Source: a virus. From it: DNA of 57,453 bases. The stretch spans positions 1-57,453 of IMG/VR virus record IMGVR_UViG_3300043409_000487; one strand, written 5' to 3'. Under the pieces are notes generated by a model, which worked only from the letters and a program-made list of their open reading frames with translations, searched no databases and had not been told where the DNA came from. How positions within the stretch are numbered: the stretch's first letter is position 1; each line of letters starts with the position of its first letter. Positions 54,641-57,453 of the stretch are shown here, one piece after another. The translations under genes and the position numbers were made by a program.

Positions 54641-57453
54641 ATGACAGATATTAAAAAGTTGCGTGGTTCAAAGGGTGGTGGTTCACAACATACTCCCGTA
54701 GATGACCCAAACACACTCCGAAGTAAGTCCATCGCACGATTGGTGGACTTACTTGGAGAAGGTGAGATTGGTGGATTGCTGAATGGATTGCAATCTGTCT
54801 TCTTGGATGGAACACCAGTACAAAACCCAGACGGGTCAATGAACTTCGGTGGGCTTCGCATCGAAGAGAGAAAAGGCACACCAACCCAAGACCACATTGC
54901 AGGGTTCACTGGTACTGAACGTGAAGTTGGTGTGGGCATTAAGTTGTCTTCCGGAATTGGACTAACTAGAACAATCTCTGACAGCAACATTGACGCTGTG
55001 CGCATTAAACTGCAAATGCCTTCTGCCCTAAAGGTAGAAGATAACGGAGACAGACACGGGGTATCCGTTCAGTTCAAGATTGAAGTCAAGAAAGACAACG
55101 GTGTTTTTACAGAGGTGCTGAACACAACACTGTCTGGGAAGACAACGGCTGCGTACGAAACTCAATATAGAATCAACTTACCTGCTGGTGGGACTTCGTA
55201 CCAGATAAGAGTGACCCGTGTTACTCCTGATTCAACAAACACACAAGTGTCCGACACTCTATACTGGTCGTCAATGACTTTACTGACAGACGTAAAACTG
55301 TCATACCCAGATATGGCATTGATTGGTATAGAATTAGACGCTTCAACATATGGTACGAATATCCCAGCAAGGTCGTATGAAGTTGCTGGTAAGATTATCA
55401 AAGTGCCAACAAACTATGACCCAGTGACCCGTGCTTACTCTGGGTTGTGGAATGGAACATTCAAGAATGTTGTATCAGACAACCCTGCGTGGGTTCTGTA
55501 TGATATTCTAACCAACACTAGATACGGCTTGGGTGAACAGATTCAAAGTTCTCAGGTAGATAAGTGGGCGTTGTATGAGGCTGGTAAGTATTGTGATGAA
55601 CTTGTGGACAACGGCAAGGGTGGGCAAGAACCACGCTTCACATTCAACACTGTAATTGCGACTCAAGAAGAAGCATACCGTGTGGTGAATGCCATTGCTT
55701 CTGCATTCAGGAGTATGACGTATTGGTCATCTGGCACAATCACCATAGCACAAGACGCACCTGCAGACCCTGTCAAGTTAGTCACCCCTGCCAACGTAAT
55801 TGGCGGTAACTTCGAGTATTCTGGCACTGGATTAAAAGCCAGACACACAGTAGCACTAGTAACTTGGAATGACCCTGACGACGAATACCGAACAGCCGTT
55901 GAAATTGTAGAAGACCCTGTGGGTATCCAAAAGTACGGGTGGAGGCAAATCGACGTTGTATCCTACGGATGTACTTCTCGAGGTCAAGCACATAGGCACG
56001 GCAGACATATCCTAGACACTGAGCAGAACGAAGTTGAAACAGTAACCTACCGTGCTTCATTCGACCACCTAGACATTCGTCCTGGAGCGATTATCGCTGT
56101 TGCTGACCCTGCCTACGCAGGTAAACGTATGGGTGGTCGTGTTCGTTCAGCCTCTGGAACTTCTATTGTGTTGGACAAAGCACCAGAATTGGTGTCTGGA
56201 CAAACACACAAACTGAAGGTTGCGTTGGAAGACGGTAGCATTGATGAACGCACAATTACTTCTTGGTCTGGAGATACTCTGCAACTAAACACTGCATGGA
56301 CAACCGTTCCGAAGACTAATGCTGTTTGGGTTATTGCTTCCACTGACCTAAAGCCAAGACCCTTCAAAGTCATCTCTGTCAACGAAGAATCACCAAACAT
56401 TTATGCTGTGACTGCATTGCAGCACGACTCAACTAAGTTTGCACGTATTGACGAAAATGTCAACTTACCTGTGGAGCCATACACCGCTCTGCCCACTGGT
56501 GAGTTGCCAAAACCGACACAACTGGTGTTTGCTGAGTACCAGTCAAAGAATGAGGGTGCACAATCAACAACCAAGGGGATGTTGAGTGCCACTTCTCCCA
56601 ATGATTCACGTGTGCGTTTGATTGAGTACCAGATGAAGTCAGAAGACGGAGGTGATTGGTTCGCCTTGGGCTTCTCTGGGGATGGTGGGGTAGAGGTAAA
56701 TGAACTGCAGGTAGGTATGACCTATTCGTTCAGAGCACGTTGTGTCTCCTACACCTCGTTGAAGTCTGCTTGGACTACTGTAACTTCTACCAACATTCAA
56801 GGCAACACGCTCATACCACAGGCTCCAACAAATGTTGTGGCAGCAGCTGGGGTGTACAGCGTCACCCTAAACTGGACGAACCCTGTCTTGTCTGACTTCA
56901 AGTACATAGAAGTCTGGGCAGCTGGTTCCAACAACATAAATGCAGCAACTAAAATTGGCACAACAACAGATAACTGGTATCTACATGAACCTGTTGCAGC
57001 TGGTGTCCCAGTCTTCTATTGGCTAAAGACTGTCATACACTCCCCCACCAACAATACTTCTCTGCCAAGTGCATCAGTCACAGCAACCCCAAGAAAGGTC
57101 ATAAACGGAGACCTAGAAACAGCTTCTGTAACTGCTGATAAGATTGCTGATGCAACTATCACCACAGCAAAGTTCGCTGCAAGTATCGAGCCAGTAACAA
57201 TCTGGTCTGGTGCGAGCCTCCCAACAACGAAACAAACTTCCACCATATTTTGGAATGGCAAACTTTACCGTTGGAACGGAACTGCTTACGTTGCGAGTGT
57301 CGCCAGCACTGATATCAGTGGACAGTTGACAGCTGCGCAGATTGCATCAATTGCAGCTTCACAAGTCACTGGACAGTTGACTGATGCCCAAGTGGCAGCT
57401 GTTAGTGCTGCCAAAGTCACTGGACAGTTGGTCAGTACACAGATAGCAGATGC
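54641..57453 (+). CDS. J: J-type tail-tip / host-specificity protein, N-terminal part (runs off window)
   Basis: An open frame of 937 complete codons with no stop, from ATG 54641. The start is LRGSKGGGSQHTPVDDPNTLRS, then LVDLLGEGEIGGLLNG, DGTPVQNPDGS, NPAWVLYDILTNTRYGLG and VLDK. These are the lambda J N-terminal signatures. Fibronectin-like domains near 56800-57100 lead into the first module copy. It continues at base 1; total would be about 1,585 residues if 20 bases are missing. It is the receptor-contacting tip protein. Confidence 0.92.
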   Translation, partial: MTDIKKLRGSKGGGSQHTPVDDPNTLRSKSIARLVDLLGEGEIGGLLNGLQSVFLDGTPVQNPDGSMNFGGLRIEERKGTPTQDHIAGFTGTEREVGVGIKLSSGIGLTRTISDSNIDAVRIKLQMPSALKVEDNGDRHGVSVQFKIEVKKDNGVFTEVLNTTLSGKTTAAYETQYRINLPAGGTSYQIRVTRVTPDSTNTQVSDTLYWSSMTLLTDVKLSYPDMALIGIELDASTYGTNIPARSYEVAGKIIKVPTNYDPVTRAYSGLWNGTFKNVVSDNPAWVLYDILTNTRYGLGEQIQSSQVDKWALYEAGKYCDELVDNGKGGQEPRFTFNTVIATQEEAYRVVNAIASAFRSMTYWSSGTITIAQDAPADPVKLVTPANVIGGNFEYSGTGLKARHTVALVTWNDPDDEYRTAVEIVEDPVGIQKYGWRQIDVVSYGCTSRGQAHRHGRHILDTEQNEVETVTYRASFDHLDIRPGAIIAVADPAYAGKRMGGRVRSASGTSIVLDKAPELVSGQTHKLKVALEDGSIDERTITSWSGDTLQLNTAWTTVPKTNAVWVIASTDLKPRPFKVISVNEESPNIYAVTALQHDSTKFARIDENVNLPVEPYTALPTGELPKPTQLVFAEYQSKNEGAQSTTKGMLSATSPNDSRVRLIEYQMKSEDGGDWFALGFSGDGGVEVNELQVGMTYSFRARCVSYTSLKSAWTTVTSTNIQGNTLIPQAPTNVVAAAGVYSVTLNWTNPVLSDFKYIEVWAAGSNNINAATKIGTTTDNWYLHEPVAAGVPVFYWLKTVIHSPTNNTSLPSASVTATPRKVINGDLETASVTADKIADATITTAKFAASIEPVTIWSGASLPTTKQTSTIFWNGKLYRWNGTAYVASVASTDISGQLTAAQIASIAASQVTGQLTDAQVAAVSAAKVTGQLVSTQIAD
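57253..57453 (+). repeat. Third, partial copy of J module at window end
   Basis: From GGCAAACTTTACCGTTGGAA (57258 onwards) it repeats the copies at 85 and 487 with few changes, but it lacks the middle GQLTS-LDATKV section of copy A. It stops at GATGC, matching base 382 of copy A. The 20 bases before base 403 in copy A (383-402) are therefore absent at the junction. Confidence 0.85.

Overview
This window is essentially one whole genome of a tailed bacteriophage with a long non-contractile tail (siphovirus type). Every gene I can support lies on the + strand. The host is almost certainly Gram-negative: there is an i-spanin with an o-spanin nested inside it, an amidase endolysin and a lambda-type tail tip set (M, L, K, I, J homologues). 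I see no integrase, CI-type repressor or partition system, so the phage looks strictly lytic. The genus and host cannot be read from the sequence. Both window ends lie inside the same gene (the J-type tail-tip protein). This fits a circular or circularly permuted molecule cut open in a repeat; by comparison with the intact neighbouring repeat copy, 20 bases are missing at the junction.

Layout. 1-7984: the 3' part of J, small tail-tip accessory proteins, a probable holin, spanins, probable fibre components and the endolysin. 7985-8344: a structured non-coding element. 8345-36199: the early/replication block, with SNF2-type helicase, a tRNA-Arg(UCU) followed by a structured RNA candidate, SF1 helicase, class Ia ribonucleotide reductase, a thymidine hypermodification cluster (16670-21962), family A DNA polymerase, dCMP deaminase, PD-(D/E)XK nucleases, a double-HTH regulator, primase-helicase, SprT-like protease, MazG-like protein, GHKL ATPase and many small unknown proteins. 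36346-36637: a second copy of the non-coding element. 36796-57453: packaging, head and tail genes in canonical order (TerS, TerL, portal, Mu F-like head protein, scaffold, capsid, connectors, tail tube, frameshifted chaperones, tape measure, M, L, K, I, J).

How the parts fit. NrdAB and dCMP deaminase supply dUMP, and the thymidylate-synthase homologue probably makes hydroxymethyl-dUMP. After replication, the DNA kinase, the two helical pyrophosphorylase/transferase-type proteins, the flavoprotein and the GNAT would decorate hydroxymethyluracil in DNA with an amino-acid-derived group, probably ending as an acetylated aminomethyl base. The genome is also almost free of GATC (two found by eye) and GGCC (one found by eye).

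The most novel features are non-coding: a gap-free 292-bp element present twice at the borders of the early block, with conserved hairpins and a compensatory base change; a recurrent site (TTGTTGTCTTTTGTCG) in front of early operons; and a long-stem RNA candidate that begins at the CCA end of the tRNA.
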